From positions 1 to 64,000 of the forward strand of contig CAWFXV010000022.1 of the NCBI GenBank assembly GCA_963819885.1: a stretch of DNA of 64,000 bases, in the 5' to 3' direction. This stretch comes from JACVRX01 sp963819885 (lineage in GTDB: Bacteria; Actinomycetota; Actinomycetes; Jiangellales; Jiangellaceae). The position numbers and the translations under genes were made by a program. Positions 35,855 to 45,325 of the stretch are shown here, one piece after another; the first letter of the stretch is position 1; each line of letters starts with the position of its first letter. Under the pieces are notes generated by a model. That model had not been told where the DNA came from. It saw nothing but the letters and a program-made list of their open reading frames with translations, and did no database searches.

Positions 35855-35989
35855 CCCCTTCGGTTGGCACCTTAGTCGCGACCAGCGCGGACTCCACCTG
35901 GTGAGACCCGGCGTATGGTGTGGGCAATTCCCCCGCCCGCCTCCGGTCGCGCCGTAGGGCCGACGGCAACCGTGCCAAAGGGTGATTCC

Positions 35990-37819
35990 ATGACCGCCGA
36001 TATCACCTCTGCTGCCCACGACCTCACCGACGCACCGACGTCACACCAGCGCCTGCTCGGCTGGATCGCTGCTGTCGCCGAACTGACCGAGCCCGACGGC
36101 ATTCACTGGTGCGACGGCTCGGACGAGGAGTGGACCCGACTCACCGACGGCTTGGTCGAGGCGGGAACCCTGGTTCGTCTGGACAAGAAGCCCAACTCCT
36201 TCTGGGCCCGCACCGACCCGACGGACGTCGCCCGGGTCGAGGAGCGCACCTTCATCTGTTCGGTCAACGAAGCCGATGCCGGACCGACGAACAACTGGCG
36301 CGACCCGGACGACATGAAGGCCGAGATGATCCGGCACTACCACGGATGCATGCACGGCCGAACGATGTATGTCATCCCATTCTGCATGGGTCCGGTGAAA
36401 GCCGAGAAGCCTATGTTCGGAGTCGAGATCACCGACTCGCCGTACGTCGTCGCATCGATGCGGATCATGGCCCGAATGGGCAGCAAGATACTCGAGGCGA
36501 TGGGGACGAACGCCGACTTCGTCCCTTGTCTGCATTCGGTCGGTGCGCCGCTCGAGCCGGGTCAGCAGGACGTCCCGTGGCCGTGCAACCGGACCAAGTT
36601 CATCACCCAGTTCCCCGAAGAGCGGATGATCTGGTCGTTCGGCTCCGGATACGGCGGCAACTCACTACTCGGCAAGAAGTGCTACAGCCTGCGCATCGCC
36701 AGCGTCATGGCCCGAGACGAAGGCTGGCTCGCCGAGCACATGCTGATCATGAAGCTGACGTCACCCTCCGGCGCCGTCCACTACATCGCCGCGGCATTCC
36801 CGTCGGCCTGCGGCAAGACCAACCTCGCGATGCTCGAACCGACGATCCCCGGCTGGAAGGTCGAGACGCTCGGCGACGACATCGCCTGGATGAAGTTCGG
36901 CGAGGACGGCCGCCTCTACGCGCTCAATCCGGAGTATGGCTTGTTCGGTGTCGCGCCAGGCACCGGCTGGCATACCAATGCAAACGCCATGCGGACGATC
37001 GAGCGCGGCAACAGCGTCTTCACCAACGTCGCATTCACCGACGACGGCGACATCTGGTGGGAAGGCATGACGCCGGAGCCGCCGGCCCATCTGATCGACT
37101 GGACGGGCCGGGACTGGACACCTGAGTCAGACGAGCCGTCGTCGCACCCGAACTCCCGGTTCTGCACGCCGATCAAGCAGTGCCCGATTATCGCGCCGGA
37201 GTTCGAGGATCCCCGGGGCGTGCCGATCTCCGCGATCCTGTTCGGTGGCCGGCGGGCGTCGACTGTTCCGCTGGTTACCGAGTCGCGCGACTGGACCCAC
37301 GGCGTGTTCATGGGCGCGACGCTGTCGTCGGAGACCACGGCCGCGGCTGCGGGTGCCGTCGGCGTCGTCCGCCGCGATCCGATGGCGATGCTCCCGTTCC
37401 TCGGCTACCACGGTGGCGACTACTTCGGTCACTGGATCACGCTCGGCAAGGAGGCCGACGCGGTCAAACTGCCGAGGATCTTCTACGTCAACTGGTTCCG
37501 CCGCGACCAGGACGGCAAGTTCATTTGGCCTGGTTTCGGGGAGAACGGGCGTGTGCTCAAGTGGATCGTCGAACGACTGGACGGACAGGCCGCTGCTGCC
37601 GAGTCCCCGATCGGGCGTATCCCGACCGTCGAATCTCTCGACGTCGAAGGTCTCGACCTGACTCGCGACCAGTTGGAGGAGTGCCTGCGGGTCGATGAAG
37701 ACGAATGGCGCGCCGAGGTGCCGGCGATCACCGAGTGGTTCGACACGTTCGGTGAGAAGCTGCCTACCCTGCTGTGGGCCGAGCTCGACGGCCTCAAGAC
37801 CCGGTTGGGTCTCACCTGA
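35990..37819 (+). CDS. pckG: phosphoenolpyruvate carboxykinase (GTP)
   Basis: A protein of 609 residues, the standard length. Catalyses GTP-dependent decarboxylation of oxaloacetate to PEP, the gluconeogenic link to the TCA cycle, in the cytoplasm. Diagnostic segments: FGSGYGGNSLLGKKCYSLRI, the P-loop FPSACGKTNLAML with its catalytic Cys, NPEYGLFGVAPGTGW, and VPLVTESRDWTHGVFMGAT. The ATG at 35990 follows AAAGGGTGA; a longer in-frame start at 35915 adds 25 non-homologous residues. Divergent from the Rieske gene (about 135 bases apart), it is intact although its left neighbours are broken. Confidence 0.97.
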   Translation: MTADITSAAHDLTDAPTSHQRLLGWIAAVAELTEPDGIHWCDGSDEEWTRLTDGLVEAGTLVRLDKKPNSFWARTDPTDVARVEERTFICSVNEADAGPTNNWRDPDDMKAEMIRHYHGCMHGRTMYVIPFCMGPVKAEKPMFGVEITDSPYVVASMRIMARMGSKILEAMGTNADFVPCLHSVGAPLEPGQQDVPWPCNRTKFITQFPEERMIWSFGSGYGGNSLLGKKCYSLRIASVMARDEGWLAEHMLIMKLTSPSGAVHYIAAAFPSACGKTNLAMLEPTIPGWKVETLGDDIAWMKFGEDGRLYALNPEYGLFGVAPGTGWHTNANAMRTIERGNSVFTNVAFTDDGDIWWEGMTPEPPAHLIDWTGRDWTPESDEPSSHPNSRFCTPIKQCPIIAPEFEDPRGVPISAILFGGRRASTVPLVTESRDWTHGVFMGATLSSETTAAAAGAVGVVRRDPMAMLPFLGYHGGDYFGHWITLGKEADAVKLPRIFYVNWFRRDQDGKFIWPGFGENGRVLKWIVERLDGQAAAAESPIGRIPTVESLDVEGLDLTRDQLEECLRVDEDEWRAEVPAITEWFDTFGEKLPTLLWAELDGLKTRLGLT

Positions 37820-37825
37820 CCGTGG

Positions 37826-37915
37826 CGGAGGCGGCGGGATTTGAACCCGCGAGAGGGGTTGAGCCTCAACCCGCTTAGCAGGCGGGCGCCATAGACCGGA
37901 CTAGGCGACGCCTCC
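37826..37915 (-). tRNA. tRNA-Ser (anticodon GCU)
   Basis: The minus strand folds as a class II tRNA. Acceptor arms are GGAGGCG/CGCCTCC with discriminator G. The anticodon stem CCCGC/GCGGG encloses loop CTGCTAA, anticodon GCT (serine AGC/AGU codons). A long variable arm follows (GTTGAGGCTCAACCCCTC), and the T-arm is CGGGTTCAAATCCCG. No CCA is encoded. It lies seven bases after the pckG stop on the opposite strand. Confidence 0.95.
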
Positions 37916-37980
37916 ACACCCGAATATGACGGGCGCCGCAAGGGTACCCGTCGGGTCGCAGACGCGGCAAAGTCATACCT

Positions 37981-38622
37981 ATGGAGCGACCGCCGCTGTG
38001 GGCGGACCGCCGGCAAGCCGGCAGACGGCTTGCCGAACGACTGCGGGAACGCGGCGTACGGCCGGACGCCATCGTGCTCGGTCTGCCACGGGGCGGGGTG
38101 GTCGTCGCCGCTGAAGTGGCGCGCGCCCTCGATGTAGAACTCGACGCGCTGGTCGTGTGCAAGGTCGGTGTTCCGTGGCATCCGGAGCTGGCGATCGGTG
38201 CGGTCGGCGGGACTGGAGTGCGAGTTCGCAACGACAACGTCGTGCGTTACGCCGGCCTCACCGAGGATCAGCTGACGCAGGCGTATGCCATCGGCGAGAA
38301 GGAGGTCCAACGCAAGGAAAGCGCGCTGCGGGGAGGACGCCCACAGCCACAGCTGGCGGCTCGGTCGGTGATCATCGTCGACGACGGTATCGCCACGGGC
38401 GCCACTGCACTCGCGGCGGCACAGATCGTCCGCGCACAAGCCGCTGAGCAGGTCATCTTGGCCGTTCCCGTTGCACCGCAGGATCCCGACGCGAGGATCG
38501 ACGAGGTATTCGACGATGTCGTGGTGCTGGCTCGCCCTCGCCGGTTTGGCTCGGTGGGCACCTGGTACCGCGACTTCCGGCAGGTGGACGACGAGGAGGT
38601 ACGCGTTCTGCTCAATCGCTGA
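37981..38622 (+). CDS. phosphoribosyltransferase-fold protein
   Basis: A protein of 213 residues starting MERPPLWADRRQAGRRLAER. The PRPP loop is SVIIVDDGIATGATALAAAQ, and the substrate-side strand is VLGLPRGGVVVAAEVARAL. This is the stand-alone type often found near dienelactone hydrolase or stress genes, and annotated only as phosphoribosyltransferase. The nucleobase substrate is not predictable. It does not overlap its neighbours. Confidence 0.88.
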   Translation: MERPPLWADRRQAGRRLAERLRERGVRPDAIVLGLPRGGVVVAAEVARALDVELDALVVCKVGVPWHPELAIGAVGGTGVRVRNDNVVRYAGLTEDQLTQAYAIGEKEVQRKESALRGGRPQPQLAARSVIIVDDGIATGATALAAAQIVRAQAAEQVILAVPVAPQDPDARIDEVFDDVVVLARPRRFGSVGTWYRDFRQVDDEEVRVLLNR

Positions 38623-38710
38623 GAAGAACGTCACCTCGAGCCGGCCAACCAGGCGGTGGTCCCGAACGTCTTTCGGGTGCAAGGTCATCATGGGGTCTAA
38701 TAGATAGGTT

Positions 38711-40240
38711 GTGGTGAGGACGGAGGAGACGGCGAGCCGGCCGGCGAGGGCGGCGTCGCGCGCTCGGCGGGCGGGAGCTCGCCGGGACCGGTTGAATTAC
38801 CGTCGGCAGAAACGTTCTGGCCGGTACGGTCGATTTCTCGGCTTCACCGCCCTCGGTTCGTTCGTGCCCGGAACGGGCTTGATCGCCGCGGGCCGGCGTC
38901 GCTCGGGCCTGTTCTTCCTCACCCTGTTCGTCCTTGGTCTCGCGGCGTTGGTGGCCGTCTACCTGCTGGTGCCGAAGGAACGGCTGCTCGCCGTCGCCTT
39001 CGACCAGCGTGAACTGACCATCGTGGCGGGTGTGCTCGCCGCTGTCGGCATCGTCTGGCTGCTCGTTGCAGTCGCCAGCCACCGAGCCCTCGAGCCGACT
39101 GGACTGTCGGCCGGCAAACGCCTCATCGGCGCACTCGTCGTGGTGTTCGCCACGAGCCTGGTGCTCACCCCGATGGCGGCGGGCGTACAGAGGGCGTTCG
39201 TGCAGCGCGACCTGATCGAATCCGTCGCGGCGCCCGAAGACGCCAAGAGCAACACCACGCCGGAGCTGGCCGAGGGAGAGGAAGAGGTCGACCCGTGGGC
39301 GAACAAGCCCCGGGTCAACGTCTTGTTACTCGGCGGAGACGGTGCCCCCGGCCGCGACGGAATTCGTCCCGACACGCAGATTCTGGCGAGCATCGACACC
39401 AAGACCGGCGACACGGTGCTGTTCTCCCTGCCGCGAAACCTGCAGCATGTGCCGTTTCCGGAAGACAGCCCGCTGGACGAGATCTACCCCGAGGGATACA
39501 CCGACCACGAAGAAAGCCTGCTCAATGCGCTGTTTGACTTCGTGCCTGCCAATCACCCAGAGGCCTTCGAGGGAGTCGCCTATCCCGGCGCCGATGCGAA
39601 CAAGTGGGCCGTCGAGGGGGCGTTGGGCATCGATGTCGACTACTTCGTCCTGGTGAACCTGGAGGGATTCGAGCAGCTCGTCGACGCTCTCGGCGGCATC
39701 ACCGTCGACGTCAAGGAAGACATCCCGATCGGCGGGATCGGCACTGAGATCTCCGGCTATATCGAGCAGGGCGAAAATCAGCGCTTGGGCGGCCGCGAGG
39801 CGCTGTGGTTCGTCCGATCCCGAGTCAATTCCGACGACTACGAGCGCATGGAGCGCCAACGTTGCCTGATCGGCGCGATCATCGACGAGGCCGACCCGAT
39901 GACGGTGTTCCGCCGTTACCAAGAGTTGGCGGCCGCAACGAAGGACATCGTTTACACCGACATCCCCGCCGCGATCCTGCCGGACTTCGCCGAGCTGGCG
40001 CTGAAGGTGAAGGATGCGTCGCTGCGGACTCTTCCCTTCACCAATGACGTGATCAACCCGCAGAATCCGGACTTCGACTTGATGCACGCGCTCGTCGCCG
40101 ACGCGTTGCTGCCGCCCGCGCCGTCGGCAGCGACGCCTTCGGTGACGACGTCCGGCTCTCCCAGCTCCGGATCGCCGGCTCCTAGCCCGTCACCGTCGAC
40201 CGACCCCACAGAAGCGACGGAAGTCACGCAGGTGTGCTGA
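38711..40240 (+). CDS. LytR-CpsA-Psr (LCP) family cell-wall glycopolymer ligase
   Basis: A protein of 509 residues. A basic N terminus is followed by about four membrane helices (40-165). The extracytoplasmic LCP domain then begins RVNVLLLGGDGAPGRDGIRP. It has DTQILASIDTKTGDTVLFSL (Asp and Arg of the pyrophosphate-lipid site in LFSLPRNL), VNLEGFEQLVDALGGITVDV and ALWFVRSRVNSDDYERMERQ. The C terminus is a Ser/Pro-rich tail ending in Cys. LCP proteins transfer undecaprenyl-linked glycopolymers to peptidoglycan. The four-helix N terminus is longer than the single-anchor form. GTG start without a clear ribosome site. Confidence 0.9.
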   Translation: MVRTEETASRPARAASRARRAGARRDRLNYRRQKRSGRYGRFLGFTALGSFVPGTGLIAAGRRRSGLFFLTLFVLGLAALVAVYLLVPKERLLAVAFDQRELTIVAGVLAAVGIVWLLVAVASHRALEPTGLSAGKRLIGALVVVFATSLVLTPMAAGVQRAFVQRDLIESVAAPEDAKSNTTPELAEGEEEVDPWANKPRVNVLLLGGDGAPGRDGIRPDTQILASIDTKTGDTVLFSLPRNLQHVPFPEDSPLDEIYPEGYTDHEESLLNALFDFVPANHPEAFEGVAYPGADANKWAVEGALGIDVDYFVLVNLEGFEQLVDALGGITVDVKEDIPIGGIGTEISGYIEQGENQRLGGREALWFVRSRVNSDDYERMERQRCLIGAIIDEADPMTVFRRYQELAAATKDIVYTDIPAAILPDFAELALKVKDASLRTLPFTNDVINPQNPDFDLMHALVADALLPPAPSAATPSVTTSGSPSSGSPAPSPSPSTDPTEATEVTQVC

Positions 40241-40253
40241 GGGATCGGCGTAC

Positions 40254-40742
40254 TCAACTACGTAGCCGCGGTTCGATCTGCTCCCGGGTGAGGTGACGGC
40301 GCAGCTCTTGGGCCAACTCGCGCGGCCCGACGTCGAGCATGCTGGTCCGGACCAGGCTGCGCCGCCCACCGGCGAGGTCGATCGAGACGACCGGCCCGTC
40401 GGACTGCACTTTCCGTACGTCGCGCCAGGCTCCACGCCGGACGCCACCGCCGGGTCCGGTGGCGTTGAGGAACCCGTGGTCGTCTAGCACAACGCGAGCG
40501 CCCAGCCCGATCAGCCGAAGCCCGCCGACGATCAGCACGGTGAAGGAGAGGATGGCCAACAGGCCGAGCACGATCCCGACGCCGACCACGACGGCCCGCG
40601 CCGGCTGCACGGCACGCAGGACGCTGACTCCCACCACGCACAGGCCCAGGATTACTGCACCAACGCCCACGCCTCGCAATGCGACGGCCGTGGGCACGCG
40701 ATAAACGACAGCGTCGCTCTTGTCGTCCATGCGGCTGTCCAC
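40254..40742 (-). CDS. small two-helix membrane protein (PH-like tail)
   Basis: A protein of 162 residues, or 158 from the ATG at 40730. Two hydrophobic helices (about 24-44 and 50-78) contain VILGLCVVGVSVLRAV and GLLAILSFTVLIVGGLRLIG. A C-terminal soluble domain begins ARVVLDDHGFLNATGPGGGV and has PVVSIDLAGGRRSLVRTSML. The layout matches small actinobacterial membrane proteins with a PH-like cytoplasmic part. Function unknown. It converges on the LCP gene. Confidence 0.65.
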   Translation of the reverse strand: MDSRMDDKSDAVVYRVPTAVALRGVGVGAVILGLCVVGVSVLRAVQPARAVVVGVGIVLGLLAILSFTVLIVGGLRLIGLGARVVLDDHGFLNATGPGGGVRRGAWRDVRKVQSDGPVVSIDLAGGRRSLVRTSMLDVGPRELAQELRRHLTREQIEPRLRS

Positions 40743-40801
40743 GTCCCCAGTGTGACGGACGAGGTCGAACTTCCCGTGAATTCCACGGAGAACGGTGACG
40801 G

Positions 40802-41827
40802 CTATTCGTAGAGCACATAGCTCGGCTGTGGCCGTAGGGCCATTACCTCGGTCGGGGTCATCAGGGGGCCACGGCGGACGTCTTCTTCGAAGAACAGCTT
40901 GAAGCCGGTGTAGACGTGTGGGGCGAGCCCCAGCGCGAGCCGGTTCCAGGTGGCACGCTTGTCGGCTGGGACGCCGACGCCGTCAATGCTCTTGACCAAC
41001 ACCACGCCTGGGTGCGGAAGCAACGCCTCTTCGTCGGCGATCGTCGACACGTGGAACTGGTGATAGACCATGACCTTCTCGGGCAGGTCGTGCTCACGAA
41101 CCAGGGTCGACAAGTACGTGGCGATCGAGTCGAGTTCGGCGCCGGTCGTGCTGCCGATCACTCGACCCGGCACCTCGCCAGCATCGACGGCCCACTCGGG
41201 ATCGAGGGCGAGACCGACATCCGGCTCGACCAACCACTTCTCGAACGCCTTGACGTCGTCGATGAAGTCGGCCCGACCCGGCTGGATGTTGAGCAACAGC
41301 AATCCGCCATGCCGGCGCACCGCCTCGAGGTAGGCGTCGACGATTTCGCCGGGCTCATGGGTGCGATACAGACCAGAGTCGGTCGGCGATTCGTGCGCGA
41401 CGACGGCGATCATCTCGAAGATCGGCAGGGGGGTTCGCCCATCCGGTGTGTACTGCGCAGCAAGCTCCTTGATCTCAGCTGCGCGTTCGTCGATATCACC
41501 GACACCAAGCCGACCGAACGACGGGCCGCGTCCACCGGAAAAGCCGATCAACCGGTGCTCCGGGAAGATCCGCCGGCCACCCCTAGGCAGTTCGGCCGGC
41601 GGGTCGGGCGTCGGCACCGCAGTCTGGGAGGTCGTCGGTCTGGCTATCGCTGGCGGCTCACCTGCCGCGTTGCCGGCAGCTGACGGGTCCTCGTTCGTCG
41701 GCGTACATGCAGCTACCAGCACAGCGAACACGACGACGCCGGTGCGGCGGAACATCCGGCCCAGTGTGCCCGGCATCCCCGGCAGCCGACGCGCTGGCTC
41801 CTGCTCAGTCGTGGGTAACTCCCTCAT
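40802..41827 (-). CDS. lipoprotein of unknown function, possible glycoside-hydrolase-like fold
   Basis: Up to 341 residues. A signal peptide lies around RRTGVVVFAVLVAAC, with LVAAC as the lipobox; the lipidated Cys is then residue 41 of the long form. A Thr/Pro-rich linker follows. The domain begins LIGFSGGRGPSFGRLGVGDI and includes GGLLLLNIQPGRADFIDDVK, VGLALDPEWAVDAGEVPG and EKVMVYHQFHVS, suggesting a TIM-barrel. No family is named. The start is unclear: the ATG at 41755 (MFRRTG) gives a cleaner signal peptide, while 41827 overlaps the CDF gene by 23 bases. Confidence 0.7.
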   Translation of the reverse strand: MRELPTTEQEPARRLPGMPGTLGRMFRRTGVVVFAVLVAACTPTNEDPSAAGNAAGEPPAIARPTTSQTAVPTPDPPAELPRGGRRIFPEHRLIGFSGGRGPSFGRLGVGDIDERAAEIKELAAQYTPDGRTPLPIFEMIAVVAHESPTDSGLYRTHEPGEIVDAYLEAVRRHGGLLLLNIQPGRADFIDDVKAFEKWLVEPDVGLALDPEWAVDAGEVPGRVIGSTTGAELDSIATYLSTLVREHDLPEKVMVYHQFHVSTIADEEALLPHPGVVLVKSIDGVGVPADKRATWNRLALGLAPHVYTGFKLFFEEDVRRGPLMTPTEVMALRPQPSYVLYE

Positions 41828-42716
41828 GAGCCCGATGCTCGGCGGCCTCGAGCTGAAACGTGCTGTGCTCGACGTCGAAGTGCCGCGACAGGCAGTTGCC
41901 TAACCGGTCCAGCACCACTCCGCCGTGGCCGTCGGCGAGCACCCGTTGCGAGACCACGACGTGCGCGGAGAGCACCGGCAGGCCGCTGGTGATCGTCCAC
42001 GCGTGCAGATCATGCACGTCCAGAACCCCGTCGACATCGATCATGTGCCGGCGAACGTCGGCCAGGTCGACATCGCGCGGCGTCGCCTCCAACAGCACGT
42101 CGAGCGCCTCGCGCAAGAGAATCCAAGTGCGCGGCAGGATGAACAAACCGATCAAGATCGACGCCACGGGGTCGGCTCCGTACCAACCCGTGGTCAGGAT
42201 GACGAGGGCGGCGACCACGACGGCGGCGGAGCCGAGCAGGTCGGCGAGGACCTCCAGATACGCGCCGCGCACATTCATGGACTCCCGCTGGCCTCGGTGC
42301 AGCAGAGCCATTGCGACGCCGTTGCCAACCAGGCCTACCACGGCGACAACCAGCATGGGGACCGGCTCGATGTCAGGAGCGGCGCCGAGCCGGCGCACAC
42401 CTTCGACCAGCACGAAACCTGCCACGCCGAGGAGTAGGACTGCGTTGAGCGCGGCCGCCAGGATCTCCAGCCGCTGCCAGCCGAATGTCCGACGTGTGCT
42501 CGGCGGCCGCTGCGCCAGCGTCGTCGCGACCAGGGCCAGGGCGACACCGCCCGCGTCCGCCAAGACGTGTCCGGCATCTGCCAGCAGAGCCAACGATCCG
42601 GATACCCACGCGCCGACGAGTTCGACGACCAGGACAGTGAGGGCAAGGCTCAGCGCGAGCAGTAACTGCCGCCGGTAAGCGCCGCCGGCCGTGGCGTGTG
42701 CATGCCCTTGGCCCAC
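41805..42716 (-). CDS. cation diffusion facilitator (metal efflux) transporter
   Basis: A protein of 303 residues with six membrane helices and a cytoplasmic C-terminal domain. The N terminus is short and His-poor (MGQGHAHATAGGAYRRQLLL). Metal-site motifs: ALLADAGHVLADAGGVALAL (HxxxD of helix 2) and AYLEVLADLLGSAAVVVAAL (helix 5). CDF proteins export Zn2+, Co2+, Cd2+ or similar by proton antiport. The C-terminal domain has VLDVHDLHAWTITSGLPVLS. It probably precedes the lipoprotein gene in one transcript. Confidence 0.92.
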   Translation of the reverse strand: MGQGHAHATAGGAYRRQLLLALSLALTVLVVELVGAWVSGSLALLADAGHVLADAGGVALALVATTLAQRPPSTRRTFGWQRLEILAAALNAVLLLGVAGFVLVEGVRRLGAAPDIEPVPMLVVAVVGLVGNGVAMALLHRGQRESMNVRGAYLEVLADLLGSAAVVVAALVILTTGWYGADPVASILIGLFILPRTWILLREALDVLLEATPRDVDLADVRRHMIDVDGVLDVHDLHAWTITSGLPVLSAHVVVSQRVLADGHGGVVLDRLGNCLSRHFDVEHSTFQLEAAEHRAHEGVTHD

Positions 42717-42736
42717 ACGTGCATTGTGCCCGCGTG

Positions 42737-42916
42737 TTACCGCCTAGCCGCCATGATCCGCTCGTGCGCATCCTCGACCAGTCGGCACAGCGGGCAGAGA
42801 TCCCGACCGTCGCGCCGGGTCCAATGGGTCAGCGCCGCTCTCGCGTCGGTCGCCGTTCGGCCCGTGGTTCCGGTGTCGCCGCATTCGTCGCAGACGATGA
42901 CGACCATCGTGCTCAT
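42737..42916 (-). CDS. small zinc-ribbon-like protein
   Basis: A protein of 59 residues: MSTMVVIVCDECGDTGTTGR, then a short helix (ARAALTHW) and DLCPLCRLVEDAHERIM. Two CxxC pairs (CDEC, CPLC) make a probable structural zinc site. The ATG at 42916 is fixed by GGAGG six to seven bases upstream. No family name is certain. It lies just upstream of the CDF gene on the same strand, so a metal-linked role is possible but unproven. Confidence 0.75.
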   Translation of the reverse strand: MSTMVVIVCDECGDTGTTGRTATDARAALTHWTRRDGRDLCPLCRLVEDAHERIMAARR

Positions 42917-43005
42917 CGGCACCTCCGTGGTCGCGCTGGTGTTAGCCGGAAGCATGCCGCTCTCACCGTGACCCAGCCACCCATACGACTTGCCGGTCTG
43001 TTCGG

Positions 43006-43551
43006 TCAGGCGGGGCCGTAGGACAGGTGGACGACACCGTTGTCGTACCGGTCGTGCTCGTGCAACCTGAGCCTGGTCGGGTCGACACCGTCGGCCCACA
43101 ACCGCTTGCCCTTGCCGAGCGCGACGGGGTAAACGAAGAGGTGTAGGTCGTCGACCAGGCCGTCCTCGAGAAGCGCGCGGACGAGGGTGCCGCTGCCGGA
43201 GACGTAGATGAGGCCAGTCGTTTCATCCTTGAGCCGGCGAATCGTGTCCGGATCGTAGGCGCCGAGGCGAGTCGAGGGCTCCCATTCCACATTCGGCTCC
43301 CGCGATCCGACGACGTACTTGTGCGTGAGGTTGAAAAACGGAGCTCCTGGGTCTTCCTCGACCGTTCTCGTCGACCACGCCGGGGCGAACATCTCGTACG
43401 TCGTACGTCCTAGGAGGATCGCCTGCGACGCGTTCGTAATCGCGCCGAGGGTCTCGCCCATCTTGGGGTCGAAGCCGTAGTCGGAGGTCCACTTGGGGTC
43501 CTCGAATATTCCGTCCAGAGAGATGAACTCGTGTACTGCGATCGCGCCCAT
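43006..43551 (-). CDS. dihydrofolate reductase-fold protein (RibD C-terminal type)
   Basis: A protein of 181 residues starting MGAIAVHEFISLDGIFEDPK, with GAITNASQAILLGRTTYEMF, IYVSGSGTLVRALLEDGLVD and VYPVALGKGKRLWADG. These are the landmarks of the RibD_C/DHFR-like reductases, NADPH-dependent proteins of mostly unknown substrate. AGGAGGG precedes the ATG at 43551. It is divergent from the aldo/keto reductase gene. Confidence 0.88.
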   Translation of the reverse strand: MGAIAVHEFISLDGIFEDPKWTSDYGFDPKMGETLGAITNASQAILLGRTTYEMFAPAWSTRTVEEDPGAPFFNLTHKYVVGSREPNVEWEPSTRLGAYDPDTIRRLKDETTGLIYVSGSGTLVRALLEDGLVDDLHLFVYPVALGKGKRLWADGVDPTRLRLHEHDRYDNGVVHLSYGPA

Positions 43552-43694
43552 GATCTGCCCTCCTGTCGACGGTCCGCGTAAGCCGCCGTCCCTTCTCGGG
43601 TCGACGGGCTGTGGGTGCATTGTCCACGGACCGACCGAACTCAGTCCTCATGCAGCGGATATGTTCGCATCCAGGACGGAACAGGAGACCCGCA

Positions 43695-44684
43695 ATGGAG
43701 AAGCGCAGACTCGGAAACACCGACTTGGAGGTGTCGGCCGTCGGCCTCGGCTGCATGGGCATGAGCCAGAGCTACGGCCCGAGTCCGGACCGGCAGGAGA
43801 TGATCTCGCTGATCCAGACGGCTGTGGAGCGAGGCGTCACCTTCTTCGACACCGCTGAGGTGTACGGCCCGTTCGTGAACGAAGAACTCGTCGGCGAGGC
43901 CCTCGAGCCGTTCCGCGGAGACGTGGTGATCGCTACCAAGTTCGGATTCCGGTTCGACTCCGAGGGCCGCTCGGTCGGCCTCTCCAGCCGTCCTGAGCAC
44001 ATCAAGCAGGTCGCCGCCGCCTCGCTTCAGCGGCTCCGGGTCGACGCCATCGACCTGTTCTATCAGCACCGTGTCGACTTGGACGTGCCGATTGAGGACG
44101 TGGCTGGCGCTGTCAAGGAGCTGATCCAGGAGGGAAAGGTGAGGCATTTCGGCCTCTCCGAGGCCGCTGCAGAGACCATCCGCCGGGCGCACGCAGTTCA
44201 GCCGGTCACCGCAGTGCAAAGCGAATACTCGCTGTGGACGAGAACGCCCGAAGACGAGGTCCTGCCGGCCCTGGAGGAACTCGGCATCGGCTTCGTCCCG
44301 TTCAGCCCACTGGGAAAGGGCTTTCTCACCGGGAAGATCGACGAAAGTACGACCTTCGACAGTTCCGACATCCGCACCACCATCCCCCGATTCACCCCAG
44401 AAGCCCGCCGGGCGAACCAGGCCCTGGTGGAGCTGCTGGGCGAGATCGCAGTACGCAAGCACGCAACGCCCGCCCAGATCGCGCTCGCCTGGCTGCTCGC
44501 CCAGAAGCCCTGGATCGTCCCGATACCCGGCACTCGAAGGCTCGAGCGCCTCGACGAGAACACCGGTGCCGCTGCAGTCGACCTCACAGCGGACGATCTG
44601 CACGAGATCGAGAGTGCCGCTTCGCAAATCACAGTGGAGGGTGCCCGATACCCGGAGCATCTGGAGCGGCTCACCGGCCGTTGA
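43695..44684 (+). CDS. aldo/keto reductase
   Basis: A protein of 329 residues. The catalytic tetrad is visible: Asp and Tyr in FFDTAEVYGPFVNEELVG, Lys in DVVIATKFGF, His in DLFYQHRVD. The NADPH loop is PIPGTRRLERLDENTGA. Typical of AKR13-like soluble reductases for aldehydes and ketones. ACAGGAG precedes the ATG at 43695, and TATGTT at 43660-43665 is a possible -10. The DinB gene starts 62 bases later. Confidence 0.92.
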   Translation: MEKRRLGNTDLEVSAVGLGCMGMSQSYGPSPDRQEMISLIQTAVERGVTFFDTAEVYGPFVNEELVGEALEPFRGDVVIATKFGFRFDSEGRSVGLSSRPEHIKQVAAASLQRLRVDAIDLFYQHRVDLDVPIEDVAGAVKELIQEGKVRHFGLSEAAAETIRRAHAVQPVTAVQSEYSLWTRTPEDEVLPALEELGIGFVPFSPLGKGFLTGKIDESTTFDSSDIRTTIPRFTPEARRANQALVELLGEIAVRKHATPAQIALAWLLAQKPWIVPIPGTRRLERLDENTGAAAVDLTADDLHEIESAASQITVEGARYPEHLERLTGR

Positions 44685-44746
44685 GCGGAGGCTTGCTCTT
44701 CCTACCGGTTGGACAGAATGTCGGCGATGACCTCTACGGTGGGCCG

Positions 44747-45325
44747 ATGACCGAAAGCGACACCCCATGGGAGCCGCCCTTCGCCGGCACCGAGGTCGAG
44801 CACCTCGTCGGTGCACTCGACCGGCTACGCACGACCTTCCGCTGGAAGGCCGACGACCTGGACGCGGCCGGGTTGCAGGCACACGTCGGCGCCTCCGCAC
44901 TGACGCTCGGCGGCCTGCTCAAGCATCTCGCTCTCATCGAGGACGTCACCTTCCACACCAAGCTGAGCGGAGAGCCGCCTGGCGCGGCGTGGGACATCGC
45001 CGATTGGGACGTTGACGACTGGGAGTTCATCTCCGCCGCTGATGACACCCCAGAACAGCTCTACGCACTCTGGGACAGCGCCGTCGAACGGTCCCGCGCC
45101 CGGCTCGACGCGGCCTTGGCCGGCGGCGGACTCGACCAACTCGTCCACCTTTCCGATCCTGAAGGTCGCCAGGCCAGCCTGCGCCGGCTCCTCTGCGACC
45201 TGATCGAAGAGTACGGCCGGCACACCGGGCACGCCGACCTGATCCGCGAGGCGGTGGACGGACGGGTCGGGGAAGACCCTCCGGATGGCTGGCGCGCACG
45301 ATCAGCCGTCAGCAGCTCGACGTGA
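44747..45325 (+). CDS. DinB/DUF664 family protein
   Basis: A protein of 192 residues starting MTESDTPWEPPFAGTEVEHL. It is a four-helix bundle: LDRLRTTFRWKADDLDAAGL, LGGLLKHLALIEDVTFHTKL, and the C-terminal CDLIEEYGRHTGHADLIREA with the metal-site His residues. DinB-like proteins include mycothiol-dependent enzymes in actinobacteria. The start lacks a strong ribosome site. Its stop overlaps the VOC gene start by four bases (GTGA), so the two are coupled. Confidence 0.85.
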   Translation: MTESDTPWEPPFAGTEVEHLVGALDRLRTTFRWKADDLDAAGLQAHVGASALTLGGLLKHLALIEDVTFHTKLSGEPPGAAWDIADWDVDDWEFISAADDTPEQLYALWDSAVERSRARLDAALAGGGLDQLVHLSDPEGRQASLRRLLCDLIEEYGRHTGHADLIREAVDGRVGEDPPDGWRARSAVSSST